Shown here: positions 12,812 through 21,436 of the stretch, one piece after another
How the letters are laid out: every line of letters begins with the position of its first letter
Position numbering within the stretch: position 1 is the stretch's first letter
Assembly (NCBI RefSeq): GCF_001422925.1
Contig: NZ_LMNI01000010.1
Location: forward strand, 416,778 to 480,777
Origin: Microbacterium sp. Leaf288
Lineage (GTDB): Bacteria; Actinomycetota; Actinomycetes; Actinomycetales; Microbacteriaceae
DNA: 64,000 nt
Reading direction: 5' to 3'
The notes under the pieces: generated by a model
What the model saw: the letters and a program-made list of their open reading frames with translations, nothing else
Told to the model about the DNA's origin: nothing
Databases searched by the model: none
Made by a program: the position numbers and the translations under genes

Positions 12812-15271
12812 ATGCCCGCTTCCCGCACCGATTCCTCCCCCGCCGACCACGGACGCATCGAGGACGTCGACGTCTCTTCGGAGATGCAGACGTCGTTCCT
12901 CGAGTACGCGTACTCGGTCATCTATTCGCGTGCGCTGCCCGACGCGCGCGACGGGCTCAAGCCGGTGCAGCGACGCATCCTGTTCCAGATGGCCGACATG
13001 GGGCTCAGGCCCGACCGCGGCCACGTGAAGAGCGCCCGCGTCGTCGGCGAGGTGATGGGAAAGCTGCATCCGCACGGCGACGCCCCGATCTACGACGCGC
13101 TCGTCCGCCTGGCCCAGCCCTTCTCCCTGCGCGTGCCCCTCGTCGACGGGCACGGCAACTTCGGCTCGCTCGACGACGGCCCCGCTGCGCCCCGGTACAC
13201 CGAGGCCCGCCTCGCCCCGCCGGCGCTCGCGCTCACCGAGAACCTCGACGAAGACGTCGTCGACTTCATCCCGAACTACGACGGCCAGTTCCAGCAGCCC
13301 GAGGTGCTGCCGGCCGCCTTCCCCAACCTGCTCGTCAACGGCACCACCGGCATCGCGGTCGGCATGGCCACCAACATGGCGCCGCACAACCTCATCGAGG
13401 TCGTGGGCGCCGCGACCCACCTGCTCGAGAACCCCGAGGCGACGGTCGAAGAGCTCATGGAGTTCGTGCCGGGCCCCGACCTCCCCGGCGGCGGCATCAT
13501 CGTCGGCCTCGACGGCATCAAGGACGCCTACACGAACGGCCGCGGCAGCTTCCGCACGCGGGCGAAGGTCTCGATCGAGTCGCTCGGCCCGCGCCGCACC
13601 GGCCTCATCGTCACGGAGCTGCCCTACCTCGTCGGCCCCGAGCGCGTCATCGAGAAGATCAAGGACGCCGTCAACGCGAAGAAGCTCCAGGGCATCGCCG
13701 ACGTCGTCGATCTGACCGACCGCCACCACGGCCTGCGTCTGGTCATCGGCATCAAGACCGGCTTCGACCCCCAGGCGGTGCTCGACCACCTCTACCGCCT
13801 GACGCCACTCGAGGACTCGTTCAGCATCAACAACGTCGCTCTCGTCGAGGGGCAGCCGCAGACGCTCGGGCTGCGCGAGCTCCTGCGCGTCTACCTCGAC
13901 CACCGCGTCAGTGTCGTCACGCGCCGGAGCCGGTACCGCCTCGAGCGGCGCAAGGAGCGCCTGCACCTCGTCGAGGGCCTCCTCATCGCGATCCTCGACA
14001 TCGACGAGGTCATCCAGGTCATCCGCACGTCCGACGACAGCGAGCAGGCGCGCACGCGCCTCATGAGCGTCTTCGACCTGTCCGAGCCGCAGTCCGAGTA
14101 CATCCTCGAGCTGCGACTGCGTCGCCTCACGAAGTTCTCGCGCATCGAGCTCGAGACCGAGCGCGACAACCTGAAGAAGGAGATCGCCCAGCTCGAGGAG
14201 CTTCTCGGCAGCGACGTGCTGCTGCGCGCGCAGGTGTCGCACGAATTGGATGCCGCCGCCGAGGCGTTCGGCACGCCTCGGCGCACGCTTCTGCTCAACG
14301 GTGGTCCGGTGCAGCCGCGCTCGCGCGCCGCGGCGGCGGTCGCCGACCTGCAGATCGCGGACGCGCCGTGCCGTGTCTTCCTCTCCGCCACGGGACGCAT
14401 GGTGCGTGCCGAGGTCGCGGCCGACGCCCCGGGCGGCGGCATCGTCGCACCGGCACGGCGCTCGAAGCATGACGCCATCCGCTCATCCGTGGACACCACC
14501 ACACGCGGCGACATCGGGGCCGTGACGAACCTCGGCCGCCTGGTGCGGTTCTCCCCCGTCGACCTGCCGTCGGTGCCCGGCAACTCGGTGCAGCTCGCGG
14601 CCGGCACCCGCGGCGACCAGTACCTGGGTCTCAGCGGCGGCGAGCACATCGTCGCGCTCGTGCCGCTCGTCGAGGGCCCGCCGATCGCGATCGGCACGGC
14701 GCAGGGCATCGTGAAGCGCGTCGCCGCGAGCGAGATCGCGAACAAGCACGACATCGAGGTCATCGCCCTCAAGGACGGGGACCGCGTCGTCGGCGCCGCG
14801 CCCGCGTCCGACGGCGCCGAGCTCGTGTTCGTGGCGAGCGACGCCCAGCTGCTCCGCTTCGACGCGTCCTCGGTGCGCCCGCAGGGTCGCTCGGCCGGCG
14901 GCATGGCCGGCATCCGTCTCACCGACGGCGCGCAGGTCATCTCGTTCGATGTCGTCGGGCCCTCCGAGTTCGACGCCGTCGTGGTCACGATCGCCGGCTC
15001 GACCACGGCGCTCGCGGGCACCGACGCCGGCAGCGCCAAGGTGTCGCTGTTCAGCGAGTTCCCCGCCAAGGGGCGTGCGACCGGCGGCGTGCGCGCCCAG
15101 CGCTTCCTGAAGGGCGAGGACGCGCTGACGATCGCCTGGGTCGGCACCGATCCCCGTGCCATCGGCTCGGACGGCGCGACCCGCGCTCTTCCGGAGTCCG
15201 GCGCGAAGCGCGACGCATCGGGCACCGCGCTCGACGGCGTCATCGGCGCGGTCGGCACCAGCATCCGCTGA
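12812..15271 (+). CDS. parC: DNA topoisomerase IV subunit A
   Basis: This type IIA topoisomerase subunit (819 aa) breaks and rejoins DNA in the ParC2ParE2 enzyme that decatenates chromosomes. The quinolone-region segment [20 protein letters not shown] is present, and the catalytic tyrosine is in APRYTEARL (about Tyr129). The C-terminal beta-pinwheel region (about residues 500-819) lacks the gyrase box QRRGGRG, which argues for topoisomerase IV rather than GyrA. It faces parE across a perfect terminator. MPASRTDSS at the ATG at 12812 is the likely N-terminus. Actinobacteria of this order carry both gyrase and this pair, so a gyrAB elsewhere is expected. Confidence 0.93.
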   Translation: MPASRTDSSPADHGRIEDVDVSSEMQTSFLEYAYSVIYSRALPDARDGLKPVQRRILFQMADMGLRPDRGHVKSARVVGEVMGKLHPHGDAPIYDALVRLAQPFSLRVPLVDGHGNFGSLDDGPAAPRYTEARLAPPALALTENLDEDVVDFIPNYDGQFQQPEVLPAAFPNLLVNGTTGIAVGMATNMAPHNLIEVVGAATHLLENPEATVEELMEFVPGPDLPGGGIIVGLDGIKDAYTNGRGSFRTRAKVSIESLGPRRTGLIVTELPYLVGPERVIEKIKDAVNAKKLQGIADVVDLTDRHHGLRLVIGIKTGFDPQAVLDHLYRLTPLEDSFSINNVALVEGQPQTLGLRELLRVYLDHRVSVVTRRSRYRLERRKERLHLVEGLLIAILDIDEVIQVIRTSDDSEQARTRLMSVFDLSEPQSEYILELRLRRLTKFSRIELETERDNLKKEIAQLEELLGSDVLLRAQVSHELDAAAEAFGTPRRTLLLNGGPVQPRSRAAAAVADLQIADAPCRVFLSATGRMVRAEVAADAPGGGIVAPARRSKHDAIRSSVDTTTRGDIGAVTNLGRLVRFSPVDLPSVPGNSVQLAAGTRGDQYLGLSGGEHIVALVPLVEGPPIAIGTAQGIVKRVAASEIANKHDIEVIALKDGDRVVGAAPASDGAELVFVASDAQLLRFDASSVRPQGRSAGGMAGIRLTDGAQVISFDVVGPSEFDAVVVTIAGSTTALAGTDAGSAKVSLFSEFPAKGRATGGVRAQRFLKGEDALTIAWVGTDPRAIGSDGATRALPESGAKRDASGTALDGVIGAVGTSIR

Positions 15272-15283
15272 GCCCCCCTGCAC

Positions 15284-15320
15284 ACGAGAGGCGCACCGGC
15301 TCAGCCGGTGCGCCTCTCGT
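15284..15320. terminator. Bidirectional terminator between parC and parE
   Basis: Perfect 18-base arms (15284-15301 and 15303-15320, beginning ACGAGAGGCGCACCGG) leave only the central bases as loop. It lies 13 bases after the parC stop and 16 bases before the parE stop, so it can serve both convergent genes. Confidence 0.88.
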
Positions 15321-15335
15321 TGCAGCGGGATCAGA

Positions 15336-17417
15336 TCACGCGTCGATGCGCTCGCGCCCCAGCCGGTCGCTCGAGTCGATGATGAACTCCTTGCGCGGCG
15401 CCACGTCGTTGCCCATGAGCAGTTCGAAGACGGATGCCGCAGCCTCGGCATCCTGCATCCGCACGCGTCGGAGCGTCCGGCCGTTTCGATCCATGGTCGT
15501 GGTCGCGAGCTGGTCGGCGTCCATCTCGCCCAGACCCTTGTAGCGCTGGACGGGCTCCTGCCAGCGCTTGCCGGCCTTCGTGAGCTTCGTGAGGAGGCCG
15601 TGCAGCTCGGCCTCGGAGTACGTGTAGATCGTCTCGTTGGGCTTTGAGCCGGGGTTCATCACGACCACGCGGTGCAGCGGCGGGACGGCGGCGTAGACGC
15701 GGCCCTCGTCGATGAGCGGTCGCATGTACCGGAAGAACAGGGTCAGCAGGAGCGTGCGGATGTGTGCGCCATCGACGTCGGCGTCGCTCATCAGGATGAT
15801 CTTGCCGTAGCGGGCGGTGTCGAGGTCGAACGATCGGCCCGAGCCGGCGCCGATCACCTGGATGATCGCAGCGCACTCGGCGTTGGACAGCATGTCGCTG
15901 ATCGACGCCTTCTGGACGTTGAGGATCTTGCCGCGGATCGGCAGCAGCGCCTGGAACTCGCTGTTGCGTGCGAGCTTCGCGGTGCCCAGGGCCGAGTCGC
16001 CCTCGACGATGAACAGTTCCGACTCGGCGACGTCGTTCGACCGGCAGTCGGCGAGCTTCGCCGGCAGCGACGAAGACTCGAGTGCGTTCTTACGGCGCTG
16101 CGTCTCTTTGTGGGTGCGCGCGGAGATGCGCGCCTTCATCTCGGAGACGACCTTGTCGAGCAGCAGCGAGGTCTGCGCCTTGTCGTCGCGCTTCGGCGAC
16201 GTGAACCGCGCGGTGAGCTCGCGCGTGACGACGTTCGACACGATCTGGCGGACCGCCGGCGTGCCGAGGACCTCCTTGGTCTGACCCTCGAACTGCGGCT
16301 CGGCGACACGCACGGTCAGCACGGCGGTGAGCCCGGCGAGGATGTCGTCCTTCTCGAGCTTGTCGCCTCCGACCTTCAGGCGACGCGCGTTCTGCGCCAC
16401 CTGATCGCGCAGCACCTTCATGAGGCCCTGCTCGAACCCCTGCTGGTGCGTGCCGCCCTTGGGCGTGGCGATGATGTTGACGAACGAGCGCGACACCGTC
16501 TCGTAGCCGGTGCCCCACCTGACGGCGACGTCGACGTGGCACTCGCGCTCGACCTCGGTCGGCACCATCGCGCCCGAGGGCTGCAGCACCGGGACGGTCT
16601 CGGTGAACCTGCCCTCACCGGTGAGGCGCCACGTGTCGGTGACGCCGGAGTCGGGGGCGAGGTAGTCGGCGAACTCGGAGATGCCGCCGTCGAACCGGTA
16701 GCTCGTCTCGACAGGTTCGCCGGCCTCGGTGCCGGGTCGCTCGTCGCGGATGACGATCTCGAGGCCCGGGACCAGGAAGGCGGTCTGGCGCGCACGCTGC
16801 TCGAGCTCCTGCAGGTTGAACGCGGCGTCCTTGGTGAAGATCTGACGATCCGCCCAATAGCGGATGCGCGTGCCGGTCACGCCCTTCGCGGCGCGGCCCG
16901 CGACCCGCAGCTCGCTGCGCTCCTCGAACGGGGTGAAGCCCGAGTCGGGGCTGCCGTTCGAGAAGACACCGGGCTCGCCCCGGTGGAACGACATCGCCCA
17001 CGTCTTGCCGCCGCGGTCGACCTCGACGTCGAGGCGCTCCGAGAGCGCGTTGACGACCGATGCCCCGACACCGTGCAGACCGCCCGATGCGGCGTACGAG
17101 CCGCCGCCGAACTTGCCGCCCGCGTGGAGCTTGGTGAAGACGACCTCGACGCCGGTCAGCCCCGTGCGCGGCTCGATGTCGACCGGGATGCCACGGGCGC
17201 GGTCGCGCACCTCGACGCTGCCGTCGGCGTGGAGAACGATGTCGATGCGCGAGCCGTGGCCGGCGAGCGCCTCGTCGACGGAGTTGTCGATGATCTCCCA
17301 CAGGCAGTGCATGAGGCCGCGCGAGTCGGTCGAGCCGATGTACATGCCGGGGCGCTTGCGGACCGCTTCGAGCCCTTCGAGCACCTGGAGATGATGGGCT
17401 GAGTACTCGGCGGTCAC
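15336..17417 (-). CDS. parE: DNA topoisomerase IV subunit B
   Basis: This is the ATPase subunit of the topoisomerase IV pair, 693 aa from the GTG at 17417 (GGGAG about four bases upstream). The GHKL ATPase is seen in RKRPGMYIGST, EIIDNSVDEALAG and GLHGVGASVVNALS. The TOPRIM domain has EGDSALGTAK and the metal triad DADVDGAHI. The protein ends with the usual GyrB C-terminal motif near GLGEMDADQL. Length and absence of insertions fit ParE. It is convergent with parC, an arrangement unlike the usual parE-parC operon. Confidence 0.93.
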   Translation of the reverse strand: MTAEYSAHHLQVLEGLEAVRKRPGMYIGSTDSRGLMHCLWEIIDNSVDEALAGHGSRIDIVLHADGSVEVRDRARGIPVDIEPRTGLTGVEVVFTKLHAGGKFGGGSYAASGGLHGVGASVVNALSERLDVEVDRGGKTWAMSFHRGEPGVFSNGSPDSGFTPFEERSELRVAGRAAKGVTGTRIRYWADRQIFTKDAAFNLQELEQRARQTAFLVPGLEIVIRDERPGTEAGEPVETSYRFDGGISEFADYLAPDSGVTDTWRLTGEGRFTETVPVLQPSGAMVPTEVERECHVDVAVRWGTGYETVSRSFVNIIATPKGGTHQQGFEQGLMKVLRDQVAQNARRLKVGGDKLEKDDILAGLTAVLTVRVAEPQFEGQTKEVLGTPAVRQIVSNVVTRELTARFTSPKRDDKAQTSLLLDKVVSEMKARISARTHKETQRRKNALESSSLPAKLADCRSNDVAESELFIVEGDSALGTAKLARNSEFQALLPIRGKILNVQKASISDMLSNAECAAIIQVIGAGSGRSFDLDTARYGKIILMSDADVDGAHIRTLLLTLFFRYMRPLIDEGRVYAAVPPLHRVVVMNPGSKPNETIYTYSEAELHGLLTKLTKAGKRWQEPVQRYKGLGEMDADQLATTTMDRNGRTLRRVRMQDAEAAASVFELLMGNDVAPRKEFIIDSSDRLGRERIDA

Positions 17418-17585
17418 AATCTCCCATCGTAATCGGGGCGCCCGACAGCCCCGCACAGACACGCTTCAGCGCCGGCATGCGTACGCGCTCAGCGAAATGT
17501 CGTCTCTTCGCGGCATTCTCGAAACATCGGCGTGGTTGTATTTCATGACCGGGAAAGAGTTCTACCAGTACGAGGAGGCACCGAG

Positions 17586-17804
17586 ATGAACACGCTATCG
17601 ACACCGACCGAGACCGGCGCCGTCCTCGAGCACCGCCTCACGGCGATGGATCGCTGCGATTCGTGTGGCGCACAGGCCTACATCGCAGCCGAGGTCAACG
17701 GCAGCGAACTGCTCTTCTGCGCCCACCACGGCCGCAAGTACGAAGAGAAGCTCCGCGCCATCGCGACCTCGTGGCACGACGAGACCGCTCGCCTGGCCGA
17801 GTAG
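17586..17804 (+). CDS. Small CxxC...CxxH zinc-ribbon protein (DUF7455-like)
   Basis: A 72-aa protein starting at the ATG at 17586, with AGGAGG about nine bases upstream. The core has CDSCGAQAYIA and, 20 residues on, FCAHHGRKYEEKL, giving a CxxC/CxxH pattern expected to bind one zinc. This matches a small family common in actinobacteria beside parE and sigma-factor loci; its function is unknown. It is divergent from parE, with a 168-base intergenic region in which I could not define a convincing promoter. Confidence 0.82.
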   Translation: MNTLSTPTETGAVLEHRLTAMDRCDSCGAQAYIAAEVNGSELLFCAHHGRKYEEKLRAIATSWHDETARLAE

Positions 17805-17835
17805 GCGCCCGTTCGGCAGACTCGCACCCGTCGCT

Positions 17836-18885
17836 TCAGCGGCGGGTGTATCTGCGTTCCACGAGGGGCGACACGCGCAGGGCGATCTCTTCACCGATCG
17901 TGCCGATGATCTCCGCGAGATCCGTCGCCGTGCTCTCCCCGGCTGCGCCGGGCCCGTAGACCGTGACGACGTCGCCGACGACCGCGTCCGGCCACGCGGC
18001 GACCAGGGAGTCCGTGGCGCCGACGGCCACGAGTGAGCGGGTGCCCGCCGGTGTGCCGACGGTCGCGCGCCGCTGGAGCGATGACGGCAGACCGTCCAGC
18101 GCACCCAGATCGATCCGGACGAACTCCTCGCCGACCTCGACGACGTCCGCGTCGAGCCGGCCGATCGGGCGGAGGCCCAGGTGATCGGCAGAGGGTCCCC
18201 CGGCGGAGCGGATGCCGTAGCAGAACGCCCCCACGCGGACCATGTCGTAGCGGAACTCGGGGCGAGCGAAGGACGCGGCGCTCGCGGCGAGGTGACGCAT
18301 GGCCGGGCGCAGACCGGCAGCCGTGGCCTGGTCGAGCGCCCACTCGTAGACGGCGCGGGCGTCGTCGTCCTCGGAATCGGAAGCCTCGGCGATGTGGCTC
18401 CAGACCCCCGCGACCTCGATCAGGCCCTCCGCCTCGAGGACTGCTGCGCGCGACACGAACGCCGGCCACTGCTCCGGCCGCACGCCGTTGCGATGCAGTC
18501 CGGTGTCGATCTTGAGATGCACACGCACCGACGCGCGGGCGGCGCGGGCGGCTTCCGCGAGCTCCTCCAGCAGTTCGGCGTCGCCGATCCCGAGGTCGAT
18601 GCGCGCCGCGACGGCGGCGTCGAGGTCACCGCGCGAAGCGGCGATCCACGCGAAGATGCGGGCATCGTCGCCGACGGCGTCTCGCACCGCGCAGCCCGTC
18701 CGCACGTCGAAGGCGCCGAACCAGCTCACGCCCGCGGCGGCTGCCGCCAGCACGACGGGCTCCAGCCCGTGGCCGTAGGCGTCGTCCTTGACCACGAGCA
18801 TCAGCTCAGCGGGTGACACCGTCGCGCGCACGTGCGCGATATTCGCGACCAGGGCATCGAGGTCGACGTGGAGTCGCGCGGTCAT
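17836..18885 (-). CDS. Alanine-racemase-like protein B: intact PLP barrel, degenerate C-terminal domain
   Basis: 349 aa, start ATG at 18885 overlapping the stop of the upstream paralogue (ATGA, 18882-18885). The PLP barrel keeps the alanine racemase residues: Lys33 and Tyr37 in VVKDDAYGHG, Arg132 in DTGLHRNG, His164 in VWSHIAEAS, Ser202 in HLAASAAS, Arg217 in MVRVGAFCYG. The C-terminal domain aligns (RRATVGTPAGTR, VVGDVVTVYG) but lacks the strand with the catalytic tyrosine (Tyr265 in Geobacillus Alr). It has Ala for Tyr284 (GALDG for GYADG), Thr for Met312 (ATDS for CMDQ) and GEE for NYE. Alone it should not be a normal two-base racemase. The missing residues are present in the paralogue encoded just upstream, so I infer a heterodimer. 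Confidence 0.85.
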   Translation of the reverse strand: MTARLHVDLDALVANIAHVRATVSPAELMLVVKDDAYGHGLEPVVLAAAAAGVSWFGAFDVRTGCAVRDAVGDDARIFAWIAASRGDLDAAVAARIDLGIGDAELLEELAEAARAARASVRVHLKIDTGLHRNGVRPEQWPAFVSRAAVLEAEGLIEVAGVWSHIAEASDSEDDDARAVYEWALDQATAAGLRPAMRHLAASAASFARPEFRYDMVRVGAFCYGIRSAGGPSADHLGLRPIGRLDADVVEVGEEFVRIDLGALDGLPSSLQRRATVGTPAGTRSLVAVGATDSLVAAWPDAVVGDVVTVYGPGAAGESTATDLAEIIGTIGEEIALRVSPLVERRYTRR

Positions 18886-19607
18886 GAGGTCTCCTCGCGG
18901 CCGGCGCGCAGCCCGACCATGGTGACGAGCTCGCCGGCGGTGAGCCCTGCCGCGCGCACCCACTCGACGAGCGACGGCTCGCCCTCCGCAGGGTCGCCGA
19001 GGAACAGGACCTCGTCGCCGCGCCGGACCGCGGCATCCGTGATGTCCACCACGCACACGTCCATGGCGACGCGTCCGACGACGGGATGCCTCTCCCCCGC
19101 GACCGCGACGTCCACCGCGCCGCCGAGAGCGCGCACGATGCCCTGCGCGTAGCCCCCCGTGACGAGCGCGACGCGCGTGTCCGCGGACGCGCGGTACGCG
19201 TAGCCGTACGACACGCCCTCGCCCTCGCGGAGGTCCTTCACCGAGAGCACGGTCCCCGTCAGCCGCAGGGCGGGCACGGCGGGGTGCTCGGCACCGGGGA
19301 GCCCGAAGAGTGCGATCGCCGAGAGCATGTCGGTCCGCGACGCGACCGGCACCGAGTCGGCTGAGGTCACCCCGACGTGGTGCGTGCGGGCTTCGAGGCC
19401 GATGGTCGCCAGGACGTCGCGAACGAGCTCCACGCCGTGGCCCCAGGCATCCGCGTCGAGGATCGACGCGTCGTAGGCACGGATGCCGCGATCCCACGCG
19501 GTGCGCGCGTTCGCGGTCAGCACCGCCCGCGAGATCCGCGCGACGGGGGCGCTGCGAGCATCTGATCCCGGCACGGCGTGGTCGTGCCCAGGGATCGCGG
19601 AACTCAC
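18882..19607 (-). CDS. Alanine-racemase-like protein A: catalytic C-terminal domain, vestigial barrel
   Basis: 241 aa, GTG start at 19607. The C-terminal domain carries the partner-side residues of alanine racemase: Tyr134 in GEGVSYGYAY, Tyr153 in TGGYAQG, and Met182-Asp183 in VGRVAMDVC. The N-terminal half is a remnant. RISRAVLTANAR and ILDADAWGHG correspond to the start of the barrel and the PLP motif, but the lysine is Asp51 and the tyrosine is Trp55, and about 150 residues of the barrel are missing. Start and -10 (TAGTCT) are six bases apart, suggesting leaderless translation. The gene overlaps its paralogue by four bases. It is either half of a heterodimeric racemase or a decaying copy; the intact frame and retained catalytic residues favour the former. 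Confidence 0.82.
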   Translation of the reverse strand: MSSAIPGHDHAVPGSDARSAPVARISRAVLTANARTAWDRGIRAYDASILDADAWGHGVELVRDVLATIGLEARTHHVGVTSADSVPVASRTDMLSAIALFGLPGAEHPAVPALRLTGTVLSVKDLREGEGVSYGYAYRASADTRVALVTGGYAQGIVRALGGAVDVAVAGERHPVVGRVAMDVCVVDITDAAVRRGDEVLFLGDPAEGEPSLVEWVRAAGLTAGELVTMVGLRAGREETS

Positions 19608-19612
19608 GCCTC

Positions 19613-19619
19613 TAGACTA
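19613..19619. promoter_or_regulatory. Shared divergent -10 element (TAGACTA / TAGTCTA)
   Basis: The heptamer TAGACTA reads as a -10 hexamer on both strands: TAGACT toward the ATP-grasp gene (ATG 32 bases on) and TAGTCT toward racemase gene A (GTG six bases on). The two promoters therefore overlap face to face and should exclude each other. Confidence 0.6.
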
Positions 19620-19650
19620 TCGGGGTCCCCGAACCGAACCCGGAGCACGC

Positions 19651-20673
19651 ATGTCTTCTCAGGGCCTCGCCCTCTCGAACCGTCTTCGCTACCTCGCCTG
19701 GCGTGTCCGTCGCATCGATGTCGGATCCGTGCTGGAGCGCGCGAAAGAGACCGCGCACGCGCACGGCAAGTGGACCCCCGCGGTCCTCGTCGACATGCTC
19801 TGGTCGGCCGGGTTCCAGCAGGTCGGCTTCCAGGACTACGTCGACTACGACTTCGCGATCCTGAACCGAGCCGAGCGGGCGACCTATATGACGCACCCGG
19901 TGTCGAACGAGATCTCGCAGAAGTACGACCACCCCGACTATCGCGGCCTGTTCCAGGACAAGGTCGAATTCGACCGCACGTTCAGCGCGTTCCTGCGCCG
20001 CGACTGGATGGTGGTCGAGGAGGGCAACGCCGACGCGGTGCGTGCCTTCGCCGAGAAGCACGGCACGATCGTCACCAAGGAGCCGGTGGGCCAGGCGGGC
20101 ACGGGCGTGCATCGCTACCACGCTGCCGACGTCTCGGACTGGGACGAGTTCCACCGCGGTCTGCTCTCCCGCGGCGAGCTGCTCATCGAGGAAGTCATCC
20201 GCCAGCACGCCGACCTCGCGGCGGTGTGCCCCGGAACCGTGAACACGACCCGTGTCACCGCATTCTTCGACGGTGAGAAGACCCACATCCTGGCGATGGC
20301 GCAGAAGTTCGGACGAGGAGCCGTGAGCGACCAGATGACGTTCGGCGGCTTCTACACGATGCTCGACGAGAACGGTCATGCGGTCGGACCGGGCTACGAC
20401 TCGCACAGCCATGTGCACGAGAAGCACCCCGACAGCGGCTTCGTCATCGCCGACTTCCAGCTGCCGATGATCGACCAGGTCAAGGAGTTCGTCGACCAGG
20501 TCGCCCGGGTCGTGCCGCAGATCCAGTACGTCGGCTGGGACATCGTCGTCACGCCCGACGGTCCGGTGCTCGTCGAGGGCAACTGGGGCGCCGGGGTGTA
20601 CGAGAACAAGCCGAGCGTCACCGGTATCCGCACCGGTCACAAGCCGCGGTACCGCGCGGCGATCGGGTTCTGA
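19651..20673 (+). CDS. ATP-grasp ligase-like protein (alpha-L-glutamate ligase related)
   Basis: A 340-aa cytoplasmic protein with an ATP-grasp fold, of the kind annotated as alpha-L-glutamate-ligase-related or sugar-transfer-associated ATP-grasp (Pfam 14397 type). The ATP-binding lysine is in IVTKEPVGQAGTG near residue 147. ELLIEEVIRQH is the hinge strand, and the metal-binding end is LVEGNWGAG (Glu309, Asn311). The first 60 residues are basic and helical. CGGAG precedes the ATG at 19651. It is divergent from the split racemase from a shared -10 and faces a CofE-like ligase. Such enzymes join a carboxylate to an amine using ATP. A role in making a D-amino-acid-containing precursor is inference. 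Confidence 0.78.
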   Translation: MSSQGLALSNRLRYLAWRVRRIDVGSVLERAKETAHAHGKWTPAVLVDMLWSAGFQQVGFQDYVDYDFAILNRAERATYMTHPVSNEISQKYDHPDYRGLFQDKVEFDRTFSAFLRRDWMVVEEGNADAVRAFAEKHGTIVTKEPVGQAGTGVHRYHAADVSDWDEFHRGLLSRGELLIEEVIRQHADLAAVCPGTVNTTRVTAFFDGEKTHILAMAQKFGRGAVSDQMTFGGFYTMLDENGHAVGPGYDSHSHVHEKHPDSGFVIADFQLPMIDQVKEFVDQVARVVPQIQYVGWDIVVTPDGPVLVEGNWGAGVYENKPSVTGIRTGHKPRYRAAIGF

Positions 20674-20695
20674 GGCGGACTCACCGCATACGCGA

Positions 20696-20727
20696 AAGGC
20701 GCGGCATCCGCAAGGATGCCGCGCCTT
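20696..20727. terminator. Bidirectional terminator between ATP-grasp gene and CofE-like gene
   Basis: AAGGCGCGGCATCC, loop GCAA, and the perfect complement ending GCGCCTT: 14 pairs. It sits between the two convergent stop codons (20673 and 20741). Confidence 0.85.
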
Positions 20728-20740
20728 CGTGCTGAATCCG

Positions 20741-21436
20741 TCAGATCGTGCGGACGATCCCGAGCGGGGTCGACTGGTGGCCCTGCCCCAGCGGGTTGTC
20801 CTTGAGGATCGAGACGAGCCGCTTCTCTTCGCCCTTGTCGAGCGTGGAGCCGAGGATGTTGCCGCCGAGGTCGTTGATGTCGACCACGGCCACCTCGGGC
20901 ACGCCGCCCAGCAGCGCCTTGAGGTGCGTCGCGACCTCGCGCGGGCGCTCGGGTCCGAGAACGACCGCCTTGTTGTACGGCGGGATCGTGCCCGACGTCG
21001 GTCCGTCGATCGCCCGGGCCTTGTCGCCGGCGATGCGGTAGAAGTCGCCCTTGCGTCCGAACAGCTTGGTGACGGCGGAGACGGCAGCCGCGAACAGGAT
21101 GCGGATCGTGCCGCACTCGCGCAGGGCCATCTCCATCGTCTCGGGCATGCCCAGGCCGATGCCGTAGGGCGTGCGCGTGACGTACTTCGAGAGGAAGAGC
21201 GCGAGCTTGCGGGGCTTGATGTCCTCCACGAGGTACGAGCGGCCCTGCGTGATCGCGACGATCTTCTCGGTCACGAACAGCAGGTCGCCCTCGCGCACGA
21301 CGTCGGCCGCGTACTCGCGGACGAACTCGTCGAGGTCGTCGCCCGGCATCACGACCCGCGTGCGGATCGGGATGCGCGCGAACGACGAGCCCTCGACCTG
21401 GACGGTGAGCGCCTTGCCGGCGTTCGCCTCACTCAC
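20741..21436 (-). CDS. Coenzyme F420-0:L-glutamate ligase-like protein (CofE family)
   Basis: A 231-aa protein of the CofE/F420 ligase family (Pfam 01996), enzymes that form gamma-glutamyl bonds using GTP. Recognisable blocks are [18 protein letters not shown] near residue 50 and the Asp/Gly-rich block [14 protein letters not shown] near residue 193. The GTG start at 21436 overlaps the sigA stop by four bases, so the ligase is translationally coupled to the primary sigma factor. No F420 biosynthesis genes occur in the window, and CofE-like proteins in organisms without F420 may act on other substrates. Its convergence with an ATP-grasp ligase and proximity to the racemase pair are notable. 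Confidence 0.8.
   Translation of the reverse strand: MSEANAGKALTVQVEGSSFARIPIRTRVVMPGDDLDEFVREYAADVVREGDLLFVTEKIVAITQGRSYLVEDIKPRKLALFLSKYVTRTPYGIGLGMPETMEMALRECGTIRILFAAAVSAVTKLFGRKGDFYRIAGDKARAIDGPTSGTIPPYNKAVVLGPERPREVATHLKALLGGVPEVAVVDINDLGGNILGSTLDKGEEKRLVSILKDNPLGQGHQSTPLGIVRTI

Noticed and set aside
12743..14470. A long upstream extension of the phosphatase frame
   Set aside because: It is antisense to parC, and its Asp/Arg/Val-rich translation is typical of a mirrored GC-rich gene. The protein with family motifs starts at 12742.
17836..19607. Reading the racemase pair as one gene broken by a frameshift
   Set aside because: Both parts have their own N-terminal and C-terminal racemase regions, so they are duplicated rather than split halves, and the ATGA overlap and intact frames argue for two functional genes.
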